From: CAYNQN01 sp964530525
GTDB lineage: Bacteria; Actinomycetota; Acidimicrobiia; Acidimicrobiales; Acidimicrobilacustridaceae
Assembly (NCBI GenBank): GCA_964530525.1
Contig: CAZHBH010000002.1
Span: forward strand, 24,286-88,285
Length of the DNA stretch: 64,000 nt
Reading direction: 5' to 3'
The notes under the pieces were generated by a model that saw nothing but the letters and a program-made list of their open reading frames with translations, did no database searches and was not told the DNA's origin. The position numbers and the translations under genes were made by a program. Positions 42,424 through 49,790 of this stretch are shown here, one piece after another; the first letter of the stretch is position 1; each line of letters begins with the position of its first letter.

Positions 42424-42544
42424 TCGCTGTCGATGCATTCGCGGGTCCTACACGGAACCGCCGCTTGAAACCGGGCAATACCCTTTAGATCTCAGGCAAC
42501 AACGCCTTGAGGTCCGGGCGCTGCCCGAGAAGGAGCCACACCCC

Positions 42545-43183
42545 ATGCGAATGGTCCCTGCACTCTCCGCGGCCCTCATGGCCGCCACAGCAATGTCGGT
42601 CGCGCCAGCGGCGGCGGCCCCCGCCGACCGTGCCCCCGTGAAGGTGCCCGGCCCGCCCGATGGCAAGGTCGACTTCTCCCTCTCGCCCAGCCGGAGCCAC
42701 TGCTCCACCCGGGTGCTGTCGCCCGAGCAGATGAAGGCGGGCGCCAAGTCCGACATCCGCTGCTACCCCACCGAAGACCAGGCCCGGGTGGCCGTGGGCC
42801 TCAGGGCCCTCGACGGCACGGTGGAGAGCACCGAGCGAGCCAGGCAGGAGCTGGGCGCAACGATCGACGAGCAGTCCGGCGCTGTCATGGCCCAGGCCCA
42901 GAGCGACTACGTGTGGGCCCAGCACTACGACTTCAACGGCTACGGCGCCACGCTCGTCATCACAGGTGGCTCGTTCTGCGACGGCTCCGGCCTCGTGCTC
43001 TCGGCCGGCGACGGCTGGAACGACCGCATCAGCTCCACCCGGCCGCACCACTGCGGCAAGGTGAAGCACTTCGAGCACTGGGACCAGTCGGGAGCCCAGC
43101 AGAACGCCCTCGGCTCAGGGATGCTCACCCCGCTCAACAGCCAGCTGAACAACCAGGTAAGCTCCACCTCGTACCACGCCTAG
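42545..43183 (+). CDS. Secreted beta/gamma-crystallin-like (peptidase inhibitor I36-type) protein
   Basis: 212 residues. A signal peptide ends near APAAAAPAD. The C-terminal domain has QHYDFNGYGATLVITGGSFC, SAGDGWNDRISST and HCGKVKHFEHWDQSGAQQN, the Greek-key crystallin/I36 pattern in which Asn-Asp-Ser segments fix the fold, and several cysteines for disulfides. ATG 42545 follows AAGGAG by twelve bases. An extracellular inhibitor or matrix role is family inference. Confidence 0.65.
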   Translation: MRMVPALSAALMAATAMSVAPAAAAPADRAPVKVPGPPDGKVDFSLSPSRSHCSTRVLSPEQMKAGAKSDIRCYPTEDQARVAVGLRALDGTVESTERARQELGATIDEQSGAVMAQAQSDYVWAQHYDFNGYGATLVITGGSFCDGSGLVLSAGDGWNDRISSTRPHHCGKVKHFEHWDQSGAQQNALGSGMLTPLNSQLNNQVSSTSYHA

Positions 43184-43192
43184 GAGAGACTG

Positions 43193-44056
43193 GTGAGCAA
43201 CGGAGACTTCGGCTTGCTCTACGGCCACCTCGGCCCCGGCATAGCCTCTGGCATCGACTTCGACCACCTCCGTGACCTGCTCACCATCGAGCTGGGCGCC
43301 GACATGTCGGCTGCCACCCCCGACTCGCTCCTCGAAGAGGACCTGGGTTGGGACTCGCTCACCTTCCTCGAGGTGCTCGCGCTGAGCGAGCGCCTCGGCA
43401 TCTCCCTGCCCGAGGACCTCATCGGGTCCCTGCGGACGCTCGGCGACGTACACGCCAGCATCGACTCCCACATGAAGCACTCGCCCGGGGGGCACCCCGG
43501 CCCCCGGGCGGTGCTGGGGACCTCTGCCACGCAGCTGGTACCGGTCGACCGCACCCACGAGGACATGCTCTGGAAGCTCCACACCCAGGGCAACCACCTG
43601 GTCGACTTCCGGCTCCGGGGCACCGTGCCCAGTCCCGAGCGCTTCCACCAGATGCTCTGGGAAGGCGTGCTCGCGCAGTTCCTGGTGGCGACCAACGATG
43701 GCCGGGTCGTGGGTCTGGTCAGCGCCATCCAGCCCGACTTCCGGAACCGCCACGCCCACATCTCGGTGATCGAGGCCCCCGAGTGGCAGTCGTCGGGCCT
43801 GGCCATCGACGGGATGGTTCGGCTCGTCAGCTACCTGTTCACCCAGTTCGACCTGCGCAAGGTCTACGCCGAGGTGCTCGAGCGCAACCTCACGAGGTTC
43901 GCCTCGGGCGAGAACCGTTGGTTCCAGGTGGAGGGCCGTCTCACCGAGCACGAGTACATCGAGGGCACCTACGAGGACATGGTGGTGCTGGCGACCTCCC
44001 GCGAGGCGTGGCGCCAGATCCACAAGCACCGCTTCTCGGAACCCGCCCCCTTCTAG
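43193..44056 (+). CDS. Acyl-carrier-protein/GNAT acetyltransferase fusion
   Basis: 287 residues from GTG 43193 with GGAG upstream. Residues 20-100 are an acyl-carrier domain with the phosphopantetheine serine in EEDLGWDSLTFLEV. Residues from about 115 form a GNAT-like acyltransferase: LVATNDGRVVGLVSAIQPDF, HISVIEAPEWQSSGLAIDGM and FDLRKVYAEVLERN. A tethered acyl group could be passed directly to an acceptor. No acyl-ACP synthetase or polyketide gene is next to it. The preceding crystallin-like gene is only nine bases away. Confidence 0.72.
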   Translation: MSNGDFGLLYGHLGPGIASGIDFDHLRDLLTIELGADMSAATPDSLLEEDLGWDSLTFLEVLALSERLGISLPEDLIGSLRTLGDVHASIDSHMKHSPGGHPGPRAVLGTSATQLVPVDRTHEDMLWKLHTQGNHLVDFRLRGTVPSPERFHQMLWEGVLAQFLVATNDGRVVGLVSAIQPDFRNRHAHISVIEAPEWQSSGLAIDGMVRLVSYLFTQFDLRKVYAEVLERNLTRFASGENRWFQVEGRLTEHEYIEGTYEDMVVLATSREAWRQIHKHRFSEPAPF

Positions 44057-44076
44057 ATCTCCCCTCCCCCCGGCCC

Positions 44077-44122
44077 AACCTGCGTTCCCGTGCGGCCATC
44101 CGGCGACACAGGAACGCAGGTT
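44077..44122. terminator. Bidirectional terminator hairpin
   Basis: AACCTGCGTTCC (44077-44088) pairs perfectly with GGAACGCAGGTT (44111-44122), a 12-base-pair stem with a 22-base loop that itself contains GCGGCC/CGGC. It lies between the convergent ACP-GNAT and small membrane protein genes, so it can end transcripts from both sides. Confidence 0.6.
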
Positions 44123-44151
44123 GCGGGAGGAGCGGGCCGCGGCAGCGGGTA

Positions 44152-44445
44152 TCAGGTCCGGAGGCCCCGCTCGCGGTCGTCACGGTCTGCGGCCCGCACG
44201 CTGTAGGCCAGGAGTATCGAGGGCAGCAGCACCACCGAACCGGCGATGAGCCCAACCGTCACGGCGGTGGCCAGCCAACCCTCGAACCCGACAGCGAGCG
44301 CCACGAAGAACAGCACGGCATCGATCCCGTAGATGGCGAAGCCCAACCGCTGGCCCCCTGCAGCAACCCTGCGCACCTTGGCCCGCTGCACCAGCACGGG
44401 ATCGTCCGAGGGTGCCTTGCCCGCCGAGGCTCCGGGATCGCTCAT
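44152..44445 (-). CDS. Small membrane protein
   Basis: 97 residues. Two membrane helices (about 37-54 and 59-80) follow a charged N-terminal region, and a charged tail ends the protein. I recognise no family. ATG 44445 overlaps the glycosyltransferase stop (ATGA), so it is co-translated with that gene; a start nine bases earlier is also possible. It may assist the glycosyltransferase at the membrane, but nothing in the sequence proves this. Confidence 0.65.
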   Translation of the reverse strand: MSDPGASAGKAPSDDPVLVQRAKVRRVAAGGQRLGFAIYGIDAVLFFVALAVGFEGWLATAVTVGLIAGSVVLLPSILLAYSVRAADRDDRERGLRT

Positions 44446-45470
44446 GGCAGCCATCCTGCCTCGTCCAGCAGCTTGCGCAGACGGGAGGTCATCCCCTCCA
44501 ACGAGAAGTGGGTCTGGGCCAGGAATCGGTTCCGCTCCAGCAGCCTCTCGTCGGGATCAGCCAGCCACGCCCTGACCGTCTCGGGATCGCCGGAGTCGAA
44601 CCAGTGGAACCCGAGGTCGCGGTGTTCGCGACCAACCGGGTAGGGGCCCACCGCCACCGGACGCCTGTGCAGCGACGCCTCGATCGGAGGGTTCCCGAAA
44701 CCTTCCCAGGTGGAGGGGAACGCCACCAGGTCGGCCGCCGCGTACATGTCGGCCGTCCTGGCCACAGGGCGCTCGATTGTGCGCACCCGGGCACCGTCCA
44801 GAACCTTGGTGAGCTCTGCGGCGTAGCCCTCCTCGGGTGGGCCGGTGAGCCAGTAGGTGCCGCCCAGAGCCTCGGTGAGCTCCACGGCGGCGGGTACGTC
44901 CTTGCGTGGGATCGCACGAACGGGGTGCAGCACCAAGAGCTCGTCGGCCTCCACGCCCAGGGCTTCGCGCGTGGCCGCCCTGTCACCGGGGAGCCCGAAG
45001 GCCTCGAACCCGTTCGGGATCGAGACGGCCTGCAGTCCCCGCTCGACCATCTCCTGCCTGGTGGTCTCGCAGACGGTCACGTGCAGCCAGGCAGGGTCGT
45101 GGGCAGGAAGCTCGGTCACGTGTGCGTAGCGCTCGCGCTGCCAGGGGGGATCGTGGTGGTGCAGCACCGCCGGCCGCCCGGCGATGACCTCGGCCACCAC
45201 CTTCGACGCCGCTAGGTTCATCGGGATCGTGAGCAGGTTCTCCACCACCACCAGGTCGCAACCGTCGAGCGCCTCGGCCACCTCCCCCGCCACGGGTGCG
45301 TCCTCGGCATCGGTCCCCAGGCCCCGCACGATGCGATCTGCGGTCCCCTCCCCTGCCACCGTCCGCACCTCGAAGCCGATCTCCGCCAGGGCCTCGACCC
45401 AGGTGTTCGCGACGACGGACACCCCGTCGGTGCCTCCCAGGCGGAACGAGACCACTGCGCAGTTCGGCAC
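44442..45470 (-). CDS. GT4-type glycosyltransferase
   Basis: 342 residues from GTG 45470. RLGGTDGVSVVANTWVEALAE is a GT-B N-terminus, PVRAIPRKDVPAAVELTEAL follows, and the donor-binding EX7E-like region is FPSTWEGFGNPPIEASLHRR. It transfers a sugar from a nucleotide donor. It is divergent from a GH63-like hydrolase gene (76-base gap), and both could act on glucosylglycerate or another small glucoside; that link is only inference. Confidence 0.82.
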   Translation of the reverse strand: MPNCAVVSFRLGGTDGVSVVANTWVEALAEIGFEVRTVAGEGTADRIVRGLGTDAEDAPVAGEVAEALDGCDLVVVENLLTIPMNLAASKVVAEVIAGRPAVLHHHDPPWQRERYAHVTELPAHDPAWLHVTVCETTRQEMVERGLQAVSIPNGFEAFGLPGDRAATREALGVEADELLVLHPVRAIPRKDVPAAVELTEALGGTYWLTGPPEEGYAAELTKVLDGARVRTIERPVARTADMYAAADLVAFPSTWEGFGNPPIEASLHRRPVAVGPYPVGREHRDLGFHWFDSGDPETVRAWLADPDERLLERNRFLAQTHFSLEGMTSRLRKLLDEAGWLP

Positions 45471-45546
45471 GGCTACATCATCGCGGCTCGGGCACTCCCG
45501 GATCACGTGAGCGCGGCGTGACGAGCCTGCAACCCACGGGATCGCA

Positions 45547-46722
45547 GTGTCCCCGACGAGTCCCGTGAGCATCCGCGACACCGCCCGGGAGATCCTCGAG
45601 GGCCATTGGCGGACCGAGGGCTACTGCGTCCCCAACGACCTCACCTATCCCTACCAGTGGCTGTGGGACTCGTGCTTCCACGCGGTTGCGTGGGCGGCTC
45701 TCGGCGACGGCGACAAGGCACTGGCCGAGCTGCGGCACCTGTTCCGCACGCAGGACCGCTCCGGCTTCGTCCCCCACGTCGACATGGAGGCTGCACCGAT
45801 GGCCGAGGCGGTCTTCTGGGCAAGGATCGGCTCGTCGTCCATCACCCAACCCCCGATGTACGGCCACGCCGTCGCCGACCTCTCCCGCAGGGGTGTGGCC
45901 GTGCCCGACGAGCTGGTGGACCGATCGATGTGGGGCGTCACGTTCCTGGCCCATGGGCGCCCGCGCGACGACCGTTCGTGGCTGGTACCCGTGGTCCACC
46001 CGTGGGAGACCGGGGCAGACGACCTACCCCGCTGGGACCACTGGTATTCCGACGGGTTCTCACCCGCAGCGGCCTACGCCCTCAAGGGCGAGCTGATGAA
46101 GACGATCCGGCGCGGCGGTGAAGGCGAACCGCTGGCAAACCCGGCCTTCGCCGCGGCCCCTGCTGGGTTCAACGCACTGGTGGCCTTCAACGCAGCCGAG
46201 CTGGCCGACCTGACCGGCGACGACGGGATGATCGCCGTCGCATCAGAGCTTGCCGACGCCCTCGACGACCGATGGGATCCCGACCTGCTCACCTGGGTGG
46301 ACGCCGGCGATGCCGCCGATTCCTCGGGTCGTTGCCGCACGATCGATGCCCTTCTCGCCACCTTGGTGACGCGGCGGGCGGATCGGATCGACGCGGCCTT
46401 GCGGACTGCGCTCGACCCCGCTGCGTACGGGGGGGCGTTCGGGCCCGCTGGGGTGCACCGCGACGAGCCTGCCTTCCACCCCCGCACCTACTGGCGGGGT
46501 TCTTCGTGGCCCCAGCTCACCTACCTGCTGTGGGTGGCCGCGCGCCGGGCGGGTGCCTCGGAAGCCGAAGGTGAGCTCGCCTCACGCCTGGTTCTGGGGG
46601 CGGAGGCATCGGGTTGGGCCGAGCACTGGGACCCCGACGACGGAACGGGCCTCGGGGCCGCGCCGCAGTCGTGGGCGGCGCTGGCAGCGGTCGTGGACGC
46701 TGCGGGCGGGCCTCAGCCCTGA
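45547..46722 (+). CDS. GH63-like glucosidase (MGH1/glucosylglycerate-hydrolase type)
   Basis: 391 residues with an (alpha/alpha)6-barrel pattern. YPYQWLWDSCFHAVAWAALG contains the conserved WDSCF motif of bacterial GH63 and related enzymes. YWRGSSWPQLTYLLWVAARR is the RGP/RGxxW-like motif near the second catalytic site, and HWDPDDGTGLGAAPQSWAAL ends the domain. Cytoplasmic; no signal peptide. A mannosyl- or glucosylglycerate hydrolase is a reasonable guess. Start GTG 45547; GTG 45568 is possible. Confidence 0.78.
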   Translation: MSPTSPVSIRDTAREILEGHWRTEGYCVPNDLTYPYQWLWDSCFHAVAWAALGDGDKALAELRHLFRTQDRSGFVPHVDMEAAPMAEAVFWARIGSSSITQPPMYGHAVADLSRRGVAVPDELVDRSMWGVTFLAHGRPRDDRSWLVPVVHPWETGADDLPRWDHWYSDGFSPAAAYALKGELMKTIRRGGEGEPLANPAFAAAPAGFNALVAFNAAELADLTGDDGMIAVASELADALDDRWDPDLLTWVDAGDAADSSGRCRTIDALLATLVTRRADRIDAALRTALDPAAYGGAFGPAGVHRDEPAFHPRTYWRGSSWPQLTYLLWVAARRAGASEAEGELASRLVLGAEASGWAEHWDPDDGTGLGAAPQSWAALAAVVDAAGGPQP

Positions 46723-47021
46723 GCGCCGACCGTCTCGCGGCGAGCGGCCCTCTGGGCCAGCTCCTCCATGAGCGATCGGTCGGCCTCGGTGACTCGCACC
46801 TCTCCGGTGAGATCACGCGTGAGGGCCAGGTGGTTGCGGGGATCTGGCATCGCCTCGACGATCGACCAGAGCGCTGCGTCGGCACCGTGGGGCATCTTCT
46901 TGGCCTCGTGCCGGCGTTCCTGGGCCCGTGCGCGGGCCACCAGGGTGGCCGCAAGCACGACGGCTATCGCCACGGCGACGATCACGAGACCGATCTGGAG
47001 CGTGGACATCGTCGAAAACAT
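46713..47021 (-). CDS. Single-pass membrane protein, unknown function
   Basis: 102 residues. One membrane helix near residues 9-30 (IGLVIVAVAIAVVLAATLVA) is followed by an Arg/Glu-rich coil and a small cytoplasmic domain ending in EELAQRAARRETVG. I do not recognise a family. ATG 47021 is used; ATG 47009 fits the helix equally well. It converges on the GH63-like gene with a 10-base overlap and is divergent from the crotonase gene. Confidence 0.6.
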   Translation of the reverse strand: MFSTMSTLQIGLVIVAVAIAVVLAATLVARARAQERRHEAKKMPHGADAALWSIVEAMPDPRNHLALTRDLTGEVRVTEADRSLMEELAQRAARRETVGAQG

Positions 47022-47119
47022 ATGGCGAAGCACGACTCGGCAGGTGGATGCTCCCCGCCCTGAGCAAGCACCGGAACGCCGGGCGCCAGCGGACCAGACT
47101 GGTTCGGTAGCCTCGCCGG

Positions 47120-47875
47120 ATGGCCGACCCCACCAGGCAATCGGTGCTCGTCGAGCAGGCGGGTGCCGTGCGAGTGCTCACCATCGACCGGCCCGAGAAG
47201 CGCAACGCCCTCGACATCGCCACGCTCGCCTCGATCACCGAGGCGCTGGGCGAGGCCACCGCCGCAGGCGCCCGGGCGGTGGTGATCCGGGGCGCCGGAG
47301 GGCACTTCTGCGCCGGTGCCGACCTTGGGGGAGGCGGCGGTGGAGGGCCCAGCGACGGACCCTCCTACGTCTCCCACCTGAACGACGCTCTCGCTGCGGT
47401 GACAGGTTCGAAGCTGCCGGTCGTCGCTGCCGTGGAGGGAGCGGCCCTGGGGGCGGGGATGCAGCTCGCAGCTGCGTGCGACCTGCGGTGCGTGGCACCC
47501 GACGCACGCCTCGGGGTGCCGGCCGCCAAGCTCGGCGTCATGATGGACCTCGATCGGGTGCGGGCCCTGGCGAGAGCGGTGGGTGACGGGACCGCACGAG
47601 CCATGCTGCTTGGAGCCGAGGTGTTCTCCGGGGCCGACTTGCACCGCCTCGGCTTCGCCCAGCGGCTCGGATCGCCCGCAGATGCCGTTGAGTGGGCTCA
47701 CGATCTGGCCGCCCTGGCTCCCCTGACGATCGCCGGACACAAGCTGGGCCTCTCGGCGTATCCCGATCCCGATGAGTACCGGGTTGCGTTCGAAGCAGCC
47801 TGGTCGAGCGAGGACCTCCAAGAGGGCACCGCTTCCTTCAGGGAGCGCCGCGCTCCCCTCTTCCGCGGCCTCTAA
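47120..47875 (+). CDS. Crotonase-family protein lacking both hydratase glutamates
   Basis: 251 residues. Oxyanion segments are GHFCAGADLG and GAALGAGMQLAAACDLRC. At the two hydratase glutamate sites it has glutamine (GMQLA) and alanine (GVPAAKLGVMMD), and no PaaG-type aspartate follows. A glycine-rich loop sits after the first motif. It may be a decarboxylase, an isomerase or a CoA-binding protein. It is a single-gene unit ending at a strong terminator. Confidence 0.82.
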   Translation: MADPTRQSVLVEQAGAVRVLTIDRPEKRNALDIATLASITEALGEATAAGARAVVIRGAGGHFCAGADLGGGGGGGPSDGPSYVSHLNDALAAVTGSKLPVVAAVEGAALGAGMQLAAACDLRCVAPDARLGVPAAKLGVMMDLDRVRALARAVGDGTARAMLLGAEVFSGADLHRLGFAQRLGSPADAVEWAHDLAALAPLTIAGHKLGLSAYPDPDEYRVAFEAAWSSEDLQEGTASFRERRAPLFRGL

Positions 47876-47971
47876 CCCCTACGACGATGCCAACGCTCTC
47901 ATCGACTTCCGTTCGCAGTCCTTGATCCATAAGGAAGCTCTACGGGTACAGGAAAGTAGGTAGGCGTCAGC

Positions 47972-48003
47972 AAGGAGGCCGGGGCGTGAGCCCCGGCCTC
48001 CTT
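47972..48003. terminator. Strong bidirectional terminator, 14-bp stem, GTGA loop
   Basis: AAGGAGGCCGGGGC (47972-47985) and GCCCCGGCCTCCTT (47990-48003) pair perfectly around GTGA, a GNRA-type tetraloop. It lies between the convergent crotonase and SLH-protein genes. Its A and T ends give short T-runs on both strands. Confidence 0.85.
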
Positions 48004-48040
48004 CGTTCGGGCCGTGGTGGCCCTGTCTCAGCTCTGCCGA

Positions 48041-49537
48041 CTAGAGCTCGGTGTCGACCACCAGGGTGTAGCGGAAGAGGAAGGCGCTCATGGCCTGGCG
48101 GGTGAGGGCCAGGTTGGGCTCGTAGCGGGCTCCGTCGTCGAAGCCCACCGAGATGCCCGTCTCGGCCATCCAGGCGATCTCGGCGCAGAACGGGTTGGAG
48201 GTGGGCACGTCTGGGAATGGCGGGCTTGTGCACGCTGGCGGGGTCTCGCCCGGGTTGGCCGAGCGGTAGAGGAAGGCGCTCATGGCCTGGCGGGTGAGTC
48301 CGTCGTCTGGCTTGTAGAGGTTGCCCTCGTAGCCCTCCGAGATCCCGGTGGCCTTCATCCAGGCGATCTCACCGCAGAAGGGGTGATCGGCTGGGACGTC
48401 GTTGAAGGGTGCGCTCTCACATGTGGGCTCGGGGCCCTCGGGTGAGCCGTTGACGCGGTAGATGAACGCTGACATGGCCTGGCGGGTGAGGGTGAGACCT
48501 GGCTGGTAGGTGCCGTTGTCGTATCCAGTCGACAGTCCGGTGAGGCTCATCCAGTTGATCTCGGCGTAGAAGGGGTGATCGGCGGGAACGTCGGAGAACA
48601 CCGGGACCTCTTCAGAGCCGGCGACCTGCGTGGTGGCTGTGGGTGTGTTGACGAACTCGCAGTCGAGGATCACGTCGATGGCAACGGGCACTGTTCCCAC
48701 CTGGGGGACGAACACCGTCATCGAGCCCGTGGGTCGCATCTGGAAGTCGATGTCGCCTTCGGACTCAGCGGCGATGGAGCCACTGGCCGTCATGACAAGC
48801 GGAGCCGTTGCATCTGGGATGTAGCCCTCGTCGGGGTAGTTGGTGGGGAAGGCCCACGAACCGGTCGCTGACCCTGTTGCCTCGATCGCCACGTCGATGT
48901 CTTTCACCGACAAGAAGCTCTCCGCTCCGAACTCGGCTGCGATGTCGACGAGGTAGTCGGGGATGGTGATGGTCCAGGTGAAGCTCACCGGGTAGGCGGG
49001 CCCCGTGGGCTGGGTGTCGAGGACGTGGGATTCGATGGGGGTCTCGAGCACCACCACGCCGTCGGAGGCGAGAAGCTGGGGAAGGATCGCCAATATGCCC
49101 CTCACGGTCTGGTTGGCGCCGCGGCACTCCATCACCGGCAGGTCTCCTGGCACCACCGTGTGAGAGACCTCACCGGAAGCCGAGTTGGACCAGGTTTCGG
49201 GGTCGTTCGAGCTGAACCGTGCGTTGAAGTTCGAGATGGTCCCGGTGGGCAAGTTGGCGAAGCTGATCTCCGCCTTGCCGTCGACGAGCTGGACGTGGCC
49301 GGAGATGAGCCGGTCGCCTTCGTAGAAGCGCACCGTTCCCACGGCATCGGTGGGTGTGACGCTGGCGGTGAGGACCACCGGTTGGCCCACCTCGGTGGTC
49401 TCGGATGGCCCGATCTCGAGCGTGGTGGTGGTGATGGTCTCAGCACTCGCCGGGCTGGCGAAGCCCAGCGTGGCCGTTATGAGCCCGAGGGTGGCTGCCA
49501 ACGCTAACGCCAGCCGTGTTCGTCTGGTTCGTGTCAT
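48041..49537 (-). CDS. Secreted Ig-like protein with three C-terminal SLH repeats
   Basis: 498 residues. A signal peptide (about 1-32, cut after ASPASA) is followed by an Ig-like domain of the Big_3 type (about 37-130), a central beta-rich domain of about 180 residues that I do not recognise, and three S-layer-homology-like repeats from about residue 310. Each repeat has the form DVPADHPF...EIxWM...GI(S)xGY and ends TRQAMSAFxYR. SLH repeats anchor proteins to cell-wall polymers. Paralogous in its C-terminus to the 1649-residue protein next to it. Confidence 0.85.
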   Translation of the reverse strand: MTRTRRTRLALALAATLGLITATLGFASPASAETITTTTLEIGPSETTEVGQPVVLTASVTPTDAVGTVRFYEGDRLISGHVQLVDGKAEISFANLPTGTISNFNARFSSNDPETWSNSASGEVSHTVVPGDLPVMECRGANQTVRGILAILPQLLASDGVVVLETPIESHVLDTQPTGPAYPVSFTWTITIPDYLVDIAAEFGAESFLSVKDIDVAIEATGSATGSWAFPTNYPDEGYIPDATAPLVMTASGSIAAESEGDIDFQMRPTGSMTVFVPQVGTVPVAIDVILDCEFVNTPTATTQVAGSEEVPVFSDVPADHPFYAEINWMSLTGLSTGYDNGTYQPGLTLTRQAMSAFIYRVNGSPEGPEPTCESAPFNDVPADHPFCGEIAWMKATGISEGYEGNLYKPDDGLTRQAMSAFLYRSANPGETPPACTSPPFPDVPTSNPFCAEIAWMAETGISVGFDDGARYEPNLALTRQAMSAFLFRYTLVVDTEL

Positions 49538-49544
49538 GTGCTTT

Positions 49545-49710
49545 GCCCCTTGTCTCGCCTTGTTCGATCTCGTCGAGCCGGCGGGTCCTGCCGCCCGGGT
49601 AGCCGCAGCCCTAGCGCTTGCGCTGCGGTCTCCTTGCGGAGCCCTCCGCTTCGCTGACGGGCTTTGCGGACCCGGCCGTCACCCCCCGGCTCGGTCGTAG
49701 TTGTTCGTAG
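49545..49710 (-). ncRNA. Structured 5' leader of the SLH-protein gene (possible riboswitch)
   Basis: The transcript upstream of 49537 can fold into a closed multibranch. GAGCCGG (about 49691) pairs with CCGGCUC (about 49575) and GGGUCC (about 49668) with GGACCC (about 49583). Inside are GGAGGGCUCC-type, GCGCAAGCGC and GGGCUGCGGC stems with a GCAAAGCC element. GCAAAGCC also occurs in cyclic-di-GMP-I riboswitches, but the rest of that consensus does not line up, so the class is not assigned. Confidence 0.4.
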
Positions 49711-49731
49711 ATCGCCTTCCGTCGCTCCCTC

Positions 49732-49766
49732 AGGGGTCCTGCGCTCTGGGTGGGCGCAGGACCCCT
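49732..49766. terminator. Terminator after the 1649-residue SLH gene
   Basis: AGGGGTCCTGCGC (49732-49744) and GCGCAGGACCCCT (49754-49766) form a perfect 13-base-pair stem with a 9-base loop. It lies 25 bases past the minus-strand stop at 49791. The remaining part of the 253-base gap is the leader of the 498-residue gene. Confidence 0.75.
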
Positions 49767-49790
49767 GTTGTCAGGGAGGAAGTCAGTCGC

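Noticed and set aside
49545..49710. Firm call of a cyclic-di-GMP-I riboswitch
   Set aside because: Only the GCAAAGCC element matches; the second conserved strand and receptor segments could not be aligned by eye.
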